DNA of 64,000 bases from Saccharina japonica (lineage: Eukaryota > Sar > Phaeophyceae > Laminariales > Laminariaceae): positions 37,871 through 101,870 of the forward strand of contig MEHQ01002901.1 of NCBI GenBank assembly GCA_008828725.1, written 5' to 3'. This document shows, piece after piece, positions 1-11,357 of the stretch. The position numbers were made by a program, and so were the translations under genes. Positions within the stretch are counted from its first letter, which is position 1. Each line of letters begins with the position of its first letter. The notes under the pieces were generated by a model. The model was not told the origin of the DNA, did no database searches, and worked only from the letters and a program-made list of their open reading frames with translations.

Positions 1-1641
1 ACAAATGGGTCCTGTCTGGGAGTTGCGCAACTTGTTCTGACATTCGAAAACCATGAAAATGTCTCGAAAACCGAGTAAGTGGCCGACGAGTCATCGGAGA
101 GCCGCTGCGGACGGCTTGGTGTTTCTGTTGCAATTGGTGATAAACGTGGTGTTCTTGAACCATGCAGGTTGGGCAGCAGCAGCCGAAACTACCCGGGGGG
201 GGGGGTGAAGCAACGGCAATGCAAATACTGAAAGTAAGCTGGAAGTTGTGTCTTGATATCACTAGCGTGTCGTTTGAGGCGCAGGGCGACAATCAACGGA
301 GTAAGCGGTGCCCCTGGGTTGTACGCTCAGCTAGTTCAAAGGGTCATCCTAGGTGGTGCTCTGGCTGTTCATGCGGTCTCACTGTCCCTCATGGTGGCAT
401 CTCTGCACTGAAACAGCTGTCGACATGCCAAACGTGTGCGTGGCCTGCTTCTTTTAAATAAAACAGGAAAAGCCGAGGTGGACAATTTCCCCAACATGAA
501 CCATCCATTGATCTAAATGATACTTGGATGCCCCTATGCGCACGAAGTAAATATTGTGTCGGACACAGGACGTTTTCGAATCAAAGTCCCCGCTCATTAT
601 ATGCGTTTTTGACAAACCAAAAATAATTCGTACGTCAACACCAAGCGCATCACTGTTTGTTGCAACGTCGTGTTTATGGTACAAGACGAGCAGTAAACAA
701 ACCGTAAACCAAACAGAATGCCTGAATGAGACAGAACAACAAGTCGTACACGTCAAACAGAACATGTGAAAATGTCGAAGAACGCGAGATAAACAAACCA
801 TCGCGTACGCAATGATTAGCCAAAGAATCAGCTTCATGCGATAACAGTAATACCCTGGTGCCCTACCGCATGGCGTCGTGACACGGGGACGTCAACATCT
901 CGCCCGAGCCATGAGCTCGAAGAAGGTATTTGGCCTGAACTCGAACAGTATATAATTTGGCTGGTTCAAACACAAAAACACTGCAGTAAAGGTATCATAC
1001 GAACCTCTAGTTGGTCGGCTGAGTAGCTCAATCGTTCAGTCAGCATTGAGCCTAGGCGTTCAACTCCCTCGACGGGATAGGTATTTCAGCCTCTGCTGCG
1101 TGGTGGAACCGGCGCCCTCACCACACGATAAAACACTTCCTAGCCTCTCCCATGGGCAACGGCCGAATATTTTCAACACCGTCCTTGTCGTGAGTCTCTC
1201 GGAGGCACACTGGGAAGCTTAAACAACGCCACATTTCCGAGGAACGTGCCAACCGCCCGTTGCTATGAACAGGCCCGACGACTAAAACAATGACCCACAA
1301 TGACCAAGGAACTGAGATCAACATGTTTACCGAGAGAGTACGTGTTTTGACACCCGAAAGCAGCGACATCAAGCAGGAAACTAGAAAATCTAAAGACGCT
1401 GGGTTTGAGGCGACTTGCGGACAGAGGGCGTACCACTGCTCCTGTTTTGTGTGGTATCAGTATGGCGTACTCGCGTACCATTCTTAATTGGTGTTTTTCA
1501 ACAAGTTGGGCACCGATACCACGGAGACGAACGTCACCATCAGCGATAGCTATGTTCCGATCGTGTGAATGGTGGGAGGATGTAAGCCATTCCCTTTGCT
1601 GAACGGAATCACGCCAGCAATCGAGACATATACTTTCTCAC
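1..1641. other. No gene recognised
   Basis: Only short unrelated frames, with no repeat seen within the window. A phase 1 continuation of the - strand HYR gene was looked for and not found. Confidence 0.4.
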
Positions 1642-1885
1642 CTTGACGAATGCCAATCATGACCGAGCAAACCGTCAATGACGCCGCACTGTCTCGAACC
1701 GTGAATGTCTTCGTGAAGGAATTGAAGGGTATACCAGTCTCGCTTATGGCCACGTTAGGGTCTTGATTTATGGTGTATGGAGGCACCCCCCCCGGTCGGT
1801 TCGAGGACAGGTGCCTCCACTGTGACCGTCGCCTCTTCCCCCAGAGTGACGAATGCAAATCCTTCTTTGCAATTCCCCGCGAGAC
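1642..1885 (-). pseudogene. HYR-domain exon, paralogue of the 9138-9398 exon, with a homopolymer frameshift
   Basis: Read on the - strand, a good acceptor (TTGGCCAG, exon starts at 1885) and donor (CAAG then GTGAGA, exon ends at 1642) enclose a phase 1-1 exon. Its second half reads KTFTVRDSAASLTVC, the typical end of a hyalin repeat (HYR) domain. Its first half, including EATVTVEAPVLEP, lies in another frame. The two halves meet at a C8 run (+ strand, about 1786-1793), and removing one base makes the exon a multiple of three. Spacing and residues match the HYR exon at 9138-9398. No signal-peptide exon or C-terminal exon was found on this strand, so the gene either continues left of the window or is a remnant. 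A base-calling error in the C run would restore it. Confidence 0.6.
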
Positions 1886-2697
1886 CTGGCCAATACACGA
1901 ACAACGGGCCAAACACGGGGCTGGACGGTGTTTAAAGCTACGGGGAAAATCGTTGTACCGAAGAATTCTCTTTTTTAGTTTTATAAAGGAAGCTTTCAGA
2001 GCGTTGTGGATGCACATTATCGGCAATGAACACGGTTTTGCGAATGTATCATTTTGCCATGTCAGTTTCGGATGCAGTTCTGGGCTACTCGTATGGCGGA
2101 CCTCGAACATGTCAAGATCCACCATGCTCTAGCACCACCTTGCGCAACACGGTGAATACTTCCGTGGGTGTTGCCGTCAATGCAACCGTAGTATTTGCTC
2201 GAAGAGACCTCGATATTGAATGGTTGCAATGCGGGGCGACACTCCTGCCTGAACAGGCTGATATCAACATTTCCGAGCGCACCATACACATTCGACTGTA
2301 TCCTAGCACTATGTGATACCACTTTGGGCAGCACACATAGTAGCTTCGTGTACGTTACAAGCAAACCGCTCATTGTTTATAGGGCAATTGACGAAATCAG
2401 GTACACCTGATCCATTAGAGCCAAAATCAGGTATGTATATACTAAAACCAAGTAAAAAACGCGCGCCACGAACGGTGTTTTTCAGGACTTTTTGGTTGTG
2501 AGAAATGATCAAACATACGTTTGAGTTTGCCCCTGAACAGCAGAAGGATCGTAGCGAATGTGTATCCTCCAAACCCTTGATAAATGTTGTATGTTATTTT
2601 CAGTACGGGTATTAATATCTGTCGTATGCTTTCGTTGATTTCGTGATCACACTCACTCCTACGACGTGTATTTCCGTATTTTGCTTGTATAGTCGTA

Positions 2698-2884
2698 GCC
2701 GAGGGAAAAGGTGCTGAAACCTCCTCGCGATAAAAGTGCAAGGCAAAAACCGTAGTGGGGGAGGAGGGAGAGAAGCCTACTCAGCTACTCAGTGACCCAC
2801 AGATCTGAGCTACGAGTACTGCAAAGAGGGAGAGAAAAGAAGGGCGAAGATATTGAATGAGATGGAAAAAAAAAAAAAAAAAGG
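2698..2884 (+). mobile_element. tRNA-SINE family body, 5'-truncated
   Basis: Carries the family body (GTGCTGAAA, CTCGCGATAAAA, CCGTAGTGG, GATCTGAG, GGGCGAAGAT) and ends in about 17 A. The tRNA-like head is missing. Confidence 0.6.
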
Positions 2885-3214
2885 AACAATCAGCATGGCC
2901 CTGTAGGGCTGCAAGTAAGTGTGAAATTCGGAAGTTGTTATACAGAAATTTATAGTGTATTACGCAACCATTCTCAAATAAGTAGAAATGGATCCGGGGC
3001 CAGTTTTCCTGTTTCTTTATACGTCGCAGTAAGTGTTTTGGGCTTGTATACGAGCGAAATGTTAGAAGAGTGGATAGTGGTGTCATCATATATATTTAAT
3101 TTAGCGAAAGAGGGAAGTTTAGGTAGGTTGTTCGTGGTACATATATATGTGGGGGTATAATAAATTAATTTGGCGAAACAAGGAAAACAATATGTATGTA
3201 CATCGTATATATAT

Positions 3215-3531
3215 ATTTATTTCCAACCCATTTATTATCTTCGCACTTCCGTCTTTCTCCCTCCCTAGTCGTAACTCAGATCCGGGGTCACACAGTAGGC
3301 TCCTCTACCTCCTGCTCCACTACGGTTCTTGCCTTACATTTGTATCGCGAGAAGATTTCAGCTCTTTCTTCCCTCGTCAACTCTCGTCGAAAGTTGCTTA
3401 CGCACGCTATAATATGCGCTCTCGACAGTCGGTGTCTTTTGATAATAAAAACCTCCTTAGGGAGAATCGAACCCTCGACATCTGGCCCAACAAGCTTCGT
3501 GGCTATACCAGTTAGACCACCAGGGCGATCT
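3215..3531 (-). mobile_element. tRNA-derived SINE, head type 1
   Basis: The - strand head (3531-3452) folds like a tRNA start, with A-box region TGGTGGTCTAACTGG and B box GGGTTCGATTC. The shared body and an AT-rich tail follow. Confidence 0.65.
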
Positions 3532-4146
3532 ATATACGCATGTGTAGCAAGTTAGCCGGTGCCATGTAAAATTGCAGTACAGTGCCGTCGTATCATACCA
3601 CCCGCACACCGTATATAGCTGAAGCAGTAAGTAGGAGCGTGTTTTTATACTTACTTGTAGTGTCTTGCCCGGTGAGACGAGTAACAAATAGCACCCAAAA
3701 ACACAACAAGAAGATATACGTCACTCGCCCTAACAACAACCACACACAACACGTGCGTAGCTTTCCAGGATTTATATCTCCGACCCGTGGAGCACAAGAA
3801 AAATAAAACAAGTGTTTATTAAACTATCTGACTCCTTATATATATTTTTTTACCAAGACTTATCTATGATATTTGTGCCTATATTTAATAGTGCCTACTA
3901 TATGTGCAGTGCAAGGCACCTAATAAGAAACAGGCTAATAAGAAAGCCAGGCTGAGATTACGAAGAAAAGGAGAAATTTGGGGGTCGGTATCTTGTAATT
4001 AGTGTAGAAATCACCCCTCTCTCAAATAAGAAATCCAGCCTGGACCAGAATTCCTGTTTCTCATCAGATATCCTGTACGGGTGAAAAAGGCGCCCAGCCA
4101 CCTAAATGGGCGGCTTCGGCGGGGCCCCATGACAATACCTTGGAGG

Positions 4147-4234
4147 TTAACCCCTCGAGAACTGCTCCCATGTATTTGGGGGGGAAATGCTTGGAATTAG
4201 GGTGGGATAAGTTTTTCACTTCTGAATGAGTTAA
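4147..4234. mobile_element. piggyBac-like MITE, TTAA-flanked
   Basis: Starts TTAACCCC...AGAACTG and ends CACTTCTGAATGAGTTAA, a decayed copy of the family at 29554 and 32385. TTAA at both ends and CCC termini match the piggyBac superfamily. Confidence 0.55.
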
Positions 4235-5056
4235 GAAGCCATTCCAGAAAACAATTATTGTTGCGTTTTTGCTGGATATCCGTCGATGGGTGATGGCAGT
4301 CTGGCGTAATTCAAGCCTGAGTGCCGATATAAGACGGCGACTGGGTGGCGTTTGGTGATGGTTTATGGTGTTAACGTGTCCTTCGAAGGTGAAAACTAAT
4401 TAATGACTTGAAATAGTATTAATTAAAGGTGTTATTCGAGAGTAAAAAAGCTTCTTTTAATTTGTTTTTGTATTTTTTCAGCACAACAAGATACACTTTT
4501 ACAAGTAAGTGTGCTTATATCGAAGTATTACACTCAGCTAGCAAAGATGAGCTTCGACGAAATCCTCGAGCTCACAGCTGTTGTTTTTTTTTATTTATTT
4601 TATTATATTCTAGCGGCAGGAAACACGCTTTACGGAAAACGACCTACGTGTTGCAGTCTACTCGTATATTGTAAGAAAAAGCTAACATTCACAGCAATCT
4701 GTTATGTACTACTACTGACAAATCACTTCGCGATGCATTCTTCACCCCTGAAAGTCGCGAAAATTTCCGCCCCACCATCTATTATTGGTCAACATACGAA
4801 ACGTGCGAATCGTCGCACCACCGACGTGTTTAACTCTTGAACTTCGGGGATAATGCCAACAACTCATTCATGTTCCCACCAATGAAAGTCTCTAACGGAG
4901 TCGCGCGTTCAGTGAAGCACGAGCGCAGCAACGTGATTTTAAGGATGAGGGGCCCAAATCAAACACTATGTTTACGGGATTGAAACACAAGGCGTATACT
5001 TGAAGTGGTCTACTCGTGCTAAAACAACGGTGGGCGTGGAAGCAAGCTTGCTTTAC

Positions 5057-6047
5057 GGGCACTAGCCAAAAGTAGGTATACCTACGCCGTTTGAGCCATT
5101 TATAGGTACATGGCGTATTGCACCCGGCAAAAGGCTTCCTGTCCCCGCCTGATATTGGGCCTGCGCAACATCGTACCTACAAATGGCTCAACAGGTCAAG
5201 ATACACCTATTATTAGCTACTCAACTTCTGCGTCACCTACTTTTGGGCTTCAAGTGTACCTGAAATGGCTCGAACGATCTCTTTCTGGCAACTGCAATAT
5301 AGGCAGATGGCCACACCAGATGCCGTGACTGTCAACCAGCCGACCGTACGTGTCTACCAGCTGACCATACACCCGAAAATACTGCCAAACAGTAAGAACG
5401 CAAGTAACACCGGAGACAGCACAGGTCACCTAACAAACTGGACGCCCGACCCATTCTTCTGAATTTCATACCAATCCACATATACGATGTTCTTGTATTT
5501 CTTCGTGAAGCTCAGCTTGTCTCGTGTTCTTATGAGTAGTTATTAACAGCGGTACACTAGTAGTGGCGGCACGCTTGTGTACTACCAGTATAATACTAGA
5601 AGAGTGTAGTGGTGAATTGCCCTCTCATTGATTGACGCCTTTTATCATCACCGTCACGCCTTAGTTTGTTAGATGGCCTGTGCTGTCTCCGGCGTCACCT
5701 GCGTTCGTACTGTTTGACAGTATTTTCGGGCGTTTGTGTTGACAGGTACGGTCAGCTGGTTGACAAGTACGGTCGAGTCCTGGCATCTGGTGTGGCTGTT
5801 ATAGTTGCCAAAACGTGATCGTTCGAGTCATTTATAGGTCCACTTGAAGCCAAACATAGGTGACGCGGAAGTCTAATAGCTGTTAATAGGACTACCTTGG
5901 CCTTTTGAGGAATGTGTAGGGACGATGGAGCGCAGGCCCAATATCAGGCGGGACCAGTAAGCCTTTTCCCGGGTGCAATGCGCTGTGTACCTACAAATGG
6001 CTTAGACGGAGTTAGGACGTAAGCATACCTATGTTTGGCTAGTGCCC
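5057..6047. mobile_element. Long-TIR foldback element, copy 1
   Basis: Left arm 5057-5440 and right arm 5661-6047 are imperfect inverted repeats of about 385 bases. The ends are GGGCACTAGCCAAA and TTTGGCTAGTGCCC, and the loop of about 220 bases has no coding frame. No exact target duplication is visible. It is probably a non-autonomous DNA transposon. Confidence 0.75.
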
Positions 6048-6215
6048 TTTCTTTTAAGATAGACCGCATGCACGAAGAAGCTTTCGTTTGGGAGGTACGC
6101 CGTTTTCCGCGAGGCGTGTAACTATAGGTTACGTTTATTCTGGAAATGGTATAGCTTCAGCGGAATATATGAACATTATAAAATGATAAATAAACATGCA
6201 AGTGAGTATAATATG

Positions 6216-6777
<562 letters not shown>

Positions 6778-6862
6778 ATGCGCCTCTTAAACCCTACGGC
6801 GGCCGGCATGGCTCTGGCGGTGGTATTGTCCTGCTTTGTCGGCACCGCTCGGGGTCAAGATG
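6778..6862 (+). CDS. Exon 1: signal peptide
   Basis: The ATG at 6778 opens MRLLNPTAAGMALAVVLS, followed by CFVGTARG and QD. This is a short basic start, a hydrophobic core and a small-residue cleavage site, i.e. a clear secretory signal. A second in-frame Met lies at residue 11, and the first was chosen because its Arg gives the usual positive N-region. The exon ends GAT G followed by GTGAGT, a strong phase 1 donor that fits the phase 1 acceptor at 9138. Confidence 0.65.
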
Positions 6863-9800
6863 GTGAGTAGGATGCTGGTTTGTTTGTTATGACCAATGTT
6901 TCTGTCGAGTACAAGCACGTGTAATATAATAAGTAGCATAAACTAGAGTATGGCTACCCGTCTTCGTTCGTCCAAATCCGACCCCGTCAACTTGGAATAA
7001 ACCACAACCGTCGGGCACGTCTGCACTGTTGTTCGTTCGCTAGACAGTTCATTTGAGGAAAGCAAGTATATATTCAGAAGAGTGTCGACGACAACGCAAT
7101 GCCTGAATCAGAACTGAACATCCAACGATTCCGAGGGGAAGGAAAAACCACTTCGTCAAATATTCTGATACTCTGGCTTGGCCACCCCCACAGAGTATTG
7201 TAACGGTTATAATGTCATATGGTTCGGCCAACGAATTGTTATTCGTCTGTTTTAGTGCATATATATATATACTACATTGGTTGCAATTCAAGCGCGAGGT
7301 TTGGAAGAGCGGAACAGAATTCTCCTTTACCTGATCGTTTTTGAAGGACTGATGCCTTAAGTGAAGCAATACCTTTTGGACGTTTTGCGACACTTGCCGG
7401 GAGACCCCTAGACGCCGAAGAACATCTGCAATGAGATGGAAGCACCTGATGGATTATATGGAAAATAGTTCGAAATTGCCTACATGAAGGCCTATCGCCT
7501 GGCCACAAAGTTCACTATTAATAGGGGATACATGGTAGCGGACGCGGCTCTGGAGATCTGTGGCCGGCCACCTGGCGAGATTACAAAACTCACGATATTC
7601 CACCCACGTTTGGAATGGTCTGTGCCGCCGCCCATGGTCAGGCATTCATTGCGGTGCATCTACATACGTGGGACAATGCTCTGTATCGAGAGTCAATGTC
7701 GCTCTCGTGAAATCCCCCCTCGATTTAGCTCGGGTTAGGTAGGCGTTCGGGATAGTGCAGTATCTTCACGGTGGTTGTTCCATAAAGAAAGGGGCTCACC
7801 AACTACAGGCAGCGGAATGAACGATCACCACAAACCTCTTTACGAAAAAATAGCATGAGCGTTTGACACGCTATTTGAGTATTTGTTTTCTTTTCGACCG
7901 GGTTGGGTCTACATAAGAAAATTCCTTGATAACCCCTATAGTTGCTTATAGTACAGTTGCTTACATAACTTAAAGTGCCAACTGTTGGATACGGCAATGT
8001 CAACTCGGTGGCAACGGGCATAGAACGTGATGACAAAACATGTATGTGTGTCAACAGCGCTTTATCGCCTTAACCGCAGCGTCTCCTATTAAAAACCTTG
8101 GTAGGAATACTTCGTGTATGCCCGAACAAGACTCGGCCCGCCAATCGACTTGTCTCTTCGCAACGTCAAATGAAAGTGCAGTACGGGATTAATTTTCCCT
8201 ACACCTCTCAATTGTTTTATTCCAATGATGACCGCCGTAGTCCAACGGCGTGCCGACCAGCGATGCTTGAGACCTTTGTCCAAATTCGTTTAGCTAGTTG
8301 ATAATTGTGTTGAAACAATCACCTCCGCCACGCGGAACCGTCAAGCTAGTATATATGCTAAATGTATTCCAAACCTCGGATTAGTTTCCCTAAAGACAGT
8401 ATCGCACACGAAGTAGCATGCACGGTACCTCATAATCTTCAATTCGACAGGTAGAACCGAAACTTGGTAGACGCTGAAGCGCGTGCGAACGTCGTAAATG
8501 GAACAGGGTGTCGATGAACCGCGATGGGGCTTCACTCACAACCTTCCGACGGTACTTTGTGTAAGAAATGTAGTGCTCCGTTGACCAGGACTTTGTGTAG
8601 GGAAAGTGCTAGGTATTCATTTGTTTCAAGGGTCGCTCATTAATGAACGGTGGGCAAGGTTCTCATCACCAATTCTCATTTTAACATTTCATACTTTTAC
8701 CCTACAATCGCGGCCCTTTCTTGACATCGTCATTTACCACAATCGGTTCGAAATTCACTAACCATGTACGAGGGTCCCATGAAAGACAGGGGCAAGCCAC
8801 GTAGGAACCTTGTGAGGCCAGCACCCTTTCCGGTCGTGCTTCTGAAACTTGTAGAGTCGCATGTTCCCGGTACTTTCGCAGCAGTGTGATCACCGTTCAG
8901 AGGGGCGAAGCATGACGCAACCCATAATGAACACATTTGCTTCGTTCAAGATTGATCTTCGTTCGTCTGAGAAGACAAGCACCTACACTAACTGCTGATA
9001 AGATTTACACAGAAACGCTCCCACCGGCTACTAGATAACACGAGGGATTTAGACGACACAGGGGCTCTCTGCGTTAATATTAATTCGAAACAATGTCCCC
9101 GATTCTCGTGTGTCACCGGCTGTTTCTGGTTTGGCAGAGCTCAGCATCGAGTGCAAGCCTGACGTGGTTCTGGCCGTGGCGGACTCAAACCAAATTACGT
9201 TCTTCATCTTGGCGGGACCTATCGCTGTGGCCGACGGGGGGGACCAGAGTGGTCCTTACATGTTTCAACCTGACGCTAGCAGCGGCTTAAGCCTTGTCGG
9301 TGAAGCGGGAACGGCCAACACGATCACGTACACGGTCACAGATGTTGCCGGCGACACCGCACAATGCACGATCGTGATGAGCATTGTACTACAAGTAGGT
9401 GAGAGCGCCTGGGTCCGTGGAGTTCTGCCGAGGTTAGGTTCGGGAGTCTGTGTGAAGCACGCCCTTCAGTAATCAACATGGCGACACCCCCCAAATGTTA
9501 CGATGTATGATTGCAACGATTATCCACGGTATGTTATCCCGGCTTGTCGACACGAGCTTATCCGTCTTGGGTTGTTTGTGAACCTGGTCTGATACAAACA
9601 CTTACCCAGTTGGTCAGGTGTGGCCTTAGTCCCGACGCCGTATTATACACAATTCCTCGTCATTTTAGGATTTCGCTCAATACGTCGGGATGTTTGGCTG
9701 TCCCAAATAAAAAAATGAGAATGCTCCGACGCTTCGCGCAAGCGCTGGTCGAGCAAACACGGTGGCGCGACGAACTGCTAAGATATGGAATGATCGAAAG

Positions 9801-11357
9801 CAGTCAAACTGTGTGCGTTTTGTCCCGTTGTTCACAAAACATCCCTGCTATGGCCGAAACCAGCACGTTTCTTAATTACCCCGCAACGCCCGATAGCGTG
9901 ATCTGACCTCAGCCGGCAGAAATGCCGGATTCTACACACGTTGTACTGAAGACAACATATGCTTAGACGGGAACGTGTAACTACTATACCGTCGTTAGTG
10001 TGAAAACATTTACCCGTGCTGTAATACAAAGGATCAACATAGCTTCAGTCTTTGGTGTACATGGGATCAGGCAATAGGCACGACGACGACACCGGCCGGC
10101 CTATGAAACTCGCCGCAGTTGAGAGACACGGAGCACATTCTTCGTATTTGTTCTCACATGAATTAATGTTCAAAATTGTGTGCTAAAACAAACCGGAAGC
10201 GTATATTGTTTGGCGATGTTTTTAGTGAGGCCGGATTTTGTTTTCAGTACTTCGGAACGCAGTGGTTTCCATTCAATACGTCGCTCGTGAGCCGTGATTA
10301 TTAGGTTTTGATTCTGCGAGTTTGTTGAATGTCAGTATCGTCACCACCTGCAATTGAGCGATACAGCCAACTCGAACCACCTTGATTGCCTTGGATTCAC
10401 CGTTTGGTTTACACTCCCCCACAATGTGCATGCAAAACACAGAGGATTGCGCGCCTGGAGACAACCTTTGCGACGACCCACACATGAAGGGCCTCCGAGG
10501 TCAGAAGATTGATTGGTCTGGGGTCAACGGGGGGTGGTATTCGCTAGTCAGGGACGACAGCGCGGAGCTCGAGATCAACGTCCGTCTCACTGCTCCATTG
10601 CCAGAAGAATTTCCTGACCGCCAACTGATCACAGGCGTCAGCGTTTTGGCTGAGGAACACTCTGTCCTGATCGAAGTGAAGAACCCGTACGACACAGCCA
10701 CTGCTGGATGTCCCGACGTCGTCTCGCCTTGCCTGGCCAACGGCGGTCTGCGAGTTACCGTTGACGGGGAGCAGGATGATGGCCTCCTCACCTCCTTGAG
10801 GGACGAGCGTGTCGCGGATGGCATCCAACTGTCGGCATCCAATCTACCGGTCGAGTGCCGGCAGTTTGGTGCGCACCAGATATGGGCCCGCATGTACGAC
10901 GAAATGTTGCAAGGCAAACGTCAGCTGGACACCCCCGAAAGCTTCGAAAGCTGGATACTACGGTTCGATCGCATGGCGGCGTCCGATTGGTGTGCACAGT
11001 ACATCGAACGTAAACAACCTCGTCGATGTGCAATCCATTCACGCCATCTTCAAGATAGTCACCCCTACTGTGACTGTGCGCCTCAACGCCGGCGTCAACT
11101 ACCAAGGCGACGGCGAGCTGGACTGGGACGGGCGTGTTTTGCCCGATCTGGAGTTCTGGCAGATGGAAATGGGTCTGCACGGACTTTCCATCGAAAACGA
11201 GTCACTTTCAGGTATTCTCGGTGAAACCGCCCGCCCTGTGCTGGACAAGGAAGGTCGCGAGGTGATGGAAGGTTATGACGCATTCCGCGGAACTGTTGAA
11301 GACTATCGTGTGTCCGGGCCTCTGGGAATCGACTTCGCCCTTCTGGACAAAGAGTAG
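6778..11357 (+). CDS. Secreted HYR-domain protein with C-terminal DPH/root-cap-like domain (three-exon gene model)
   Basis: Joined exons 6778-6862, 9138-9398 and 10443-11357. All junctions are phase 1, and the product is about 419 residues if one frame error in exon 3 is allowed. Order: signal peptide (about residues 1-25), a single HYR domain (beta-sandwich adhesive module, about 30-115), then a domain starting with a GD-x(4)-DPH motif that resembles the root-cap/von Willebrand D-like domains of plant and algal extracellular proteins. HYR modules are typical of cell-surface and matrix adhesion proteins, so a wall or matrix role is inferred. No enzyme motif or membrane anchor is seen. More HYR exons could lie in the 2.3 kb first intron, but none was convincing. 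Any promoter would be in 6376-6777. Confidence 0.7.
6863..9137 (+). other. Intron 1 of the secreted-protein gene
   Basis: This 2.3 kb stretch begins GTGAGT and ends TTTGGCAG. I see only short open frames and no family. Frames near 7484-7742 (+) and 8702-8936 (-) were inspected for HYR-like endings and not accepted. Confidence 0.5.
9138..9398 (+). CDS. Exon 2: HYR domain
   Basis: The exon has 261 bases, exactly 87 codons, and is phase 1 on both sides: acceptor TTTGGCAG, donor GTA G followed by GTGAGA. It opens with an ECKPDV stretch and closes with NTITYTVTDVAGDTAQC, matching the HYR signature of an alternating beta strand, TDxxGN/D and a Cys. A phase 1-1 exon carrying one domain is the classic unit for exon shuffling, and the paralogous exon at 1642-1885 has the same phases. 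No frameshift is seen here. Confidence 0.75.
9399..10442 (+). other. Intron 2 of the secreted-protein gene
   Basis: It runs from GTGAGA to ACACAG and is about 1 kb. A 131-codon open frame at 9511-9906 has no recognisable family and ordinary intron-like composition. Confidence 0.5.
10443..11357 (+). CDS. Exon 3: C-terminal DPH/root-cap-like domain, one-base frame error
   Basis: The exon follows the acceptor AACACAG in phase 1 and ends with TAG at 11355. The first 180 or so codons include DPHMKGLRGQKIDWSG and Cys-rich segments. The last 115 or so, including GELDWDGRVLPDLEFW and GYDAFRGTVEDYRVSG, lie in the +1 frame. The switch falls between about 10985 and 11030, where the exon is one base too long. 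An intron there is unlikely, because only about 50 bases would be available. Both halves look like one continuous conserved domain, so this is either a recent frameshift (pseudogene) or a sequence error. The frame-2 tail keeps a sensible C-terminus. Confidence 0.7.

Larger units (their letters stand above)
1886..5056. other. No gene recognised apart from two SINEs and a MITE
   Basis: At 2050-2320 both strands have frames with Thr/Val-rich stretches (for example ANTTVALTATPTEV on the - strand) that could be a decayed beta-sandwich exon. The rest, 3532-4146 and 4235-5056, is AT-rich and empty. Confidence 0.35.

Noticed and set aside
1263..1602. Possible next exon of the - strand HYR gene
   Set aside because: The frame after the possible acceptor near 1560 is open but does not look like a beta-sandwich or DPH domain.
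3452..3528. Functional tRNA gene on the - strand
   Set aside because: The tRNA-like part continues directly into the SINE body and the acceptor stem does not pair well. The same holds for 24614-24697.
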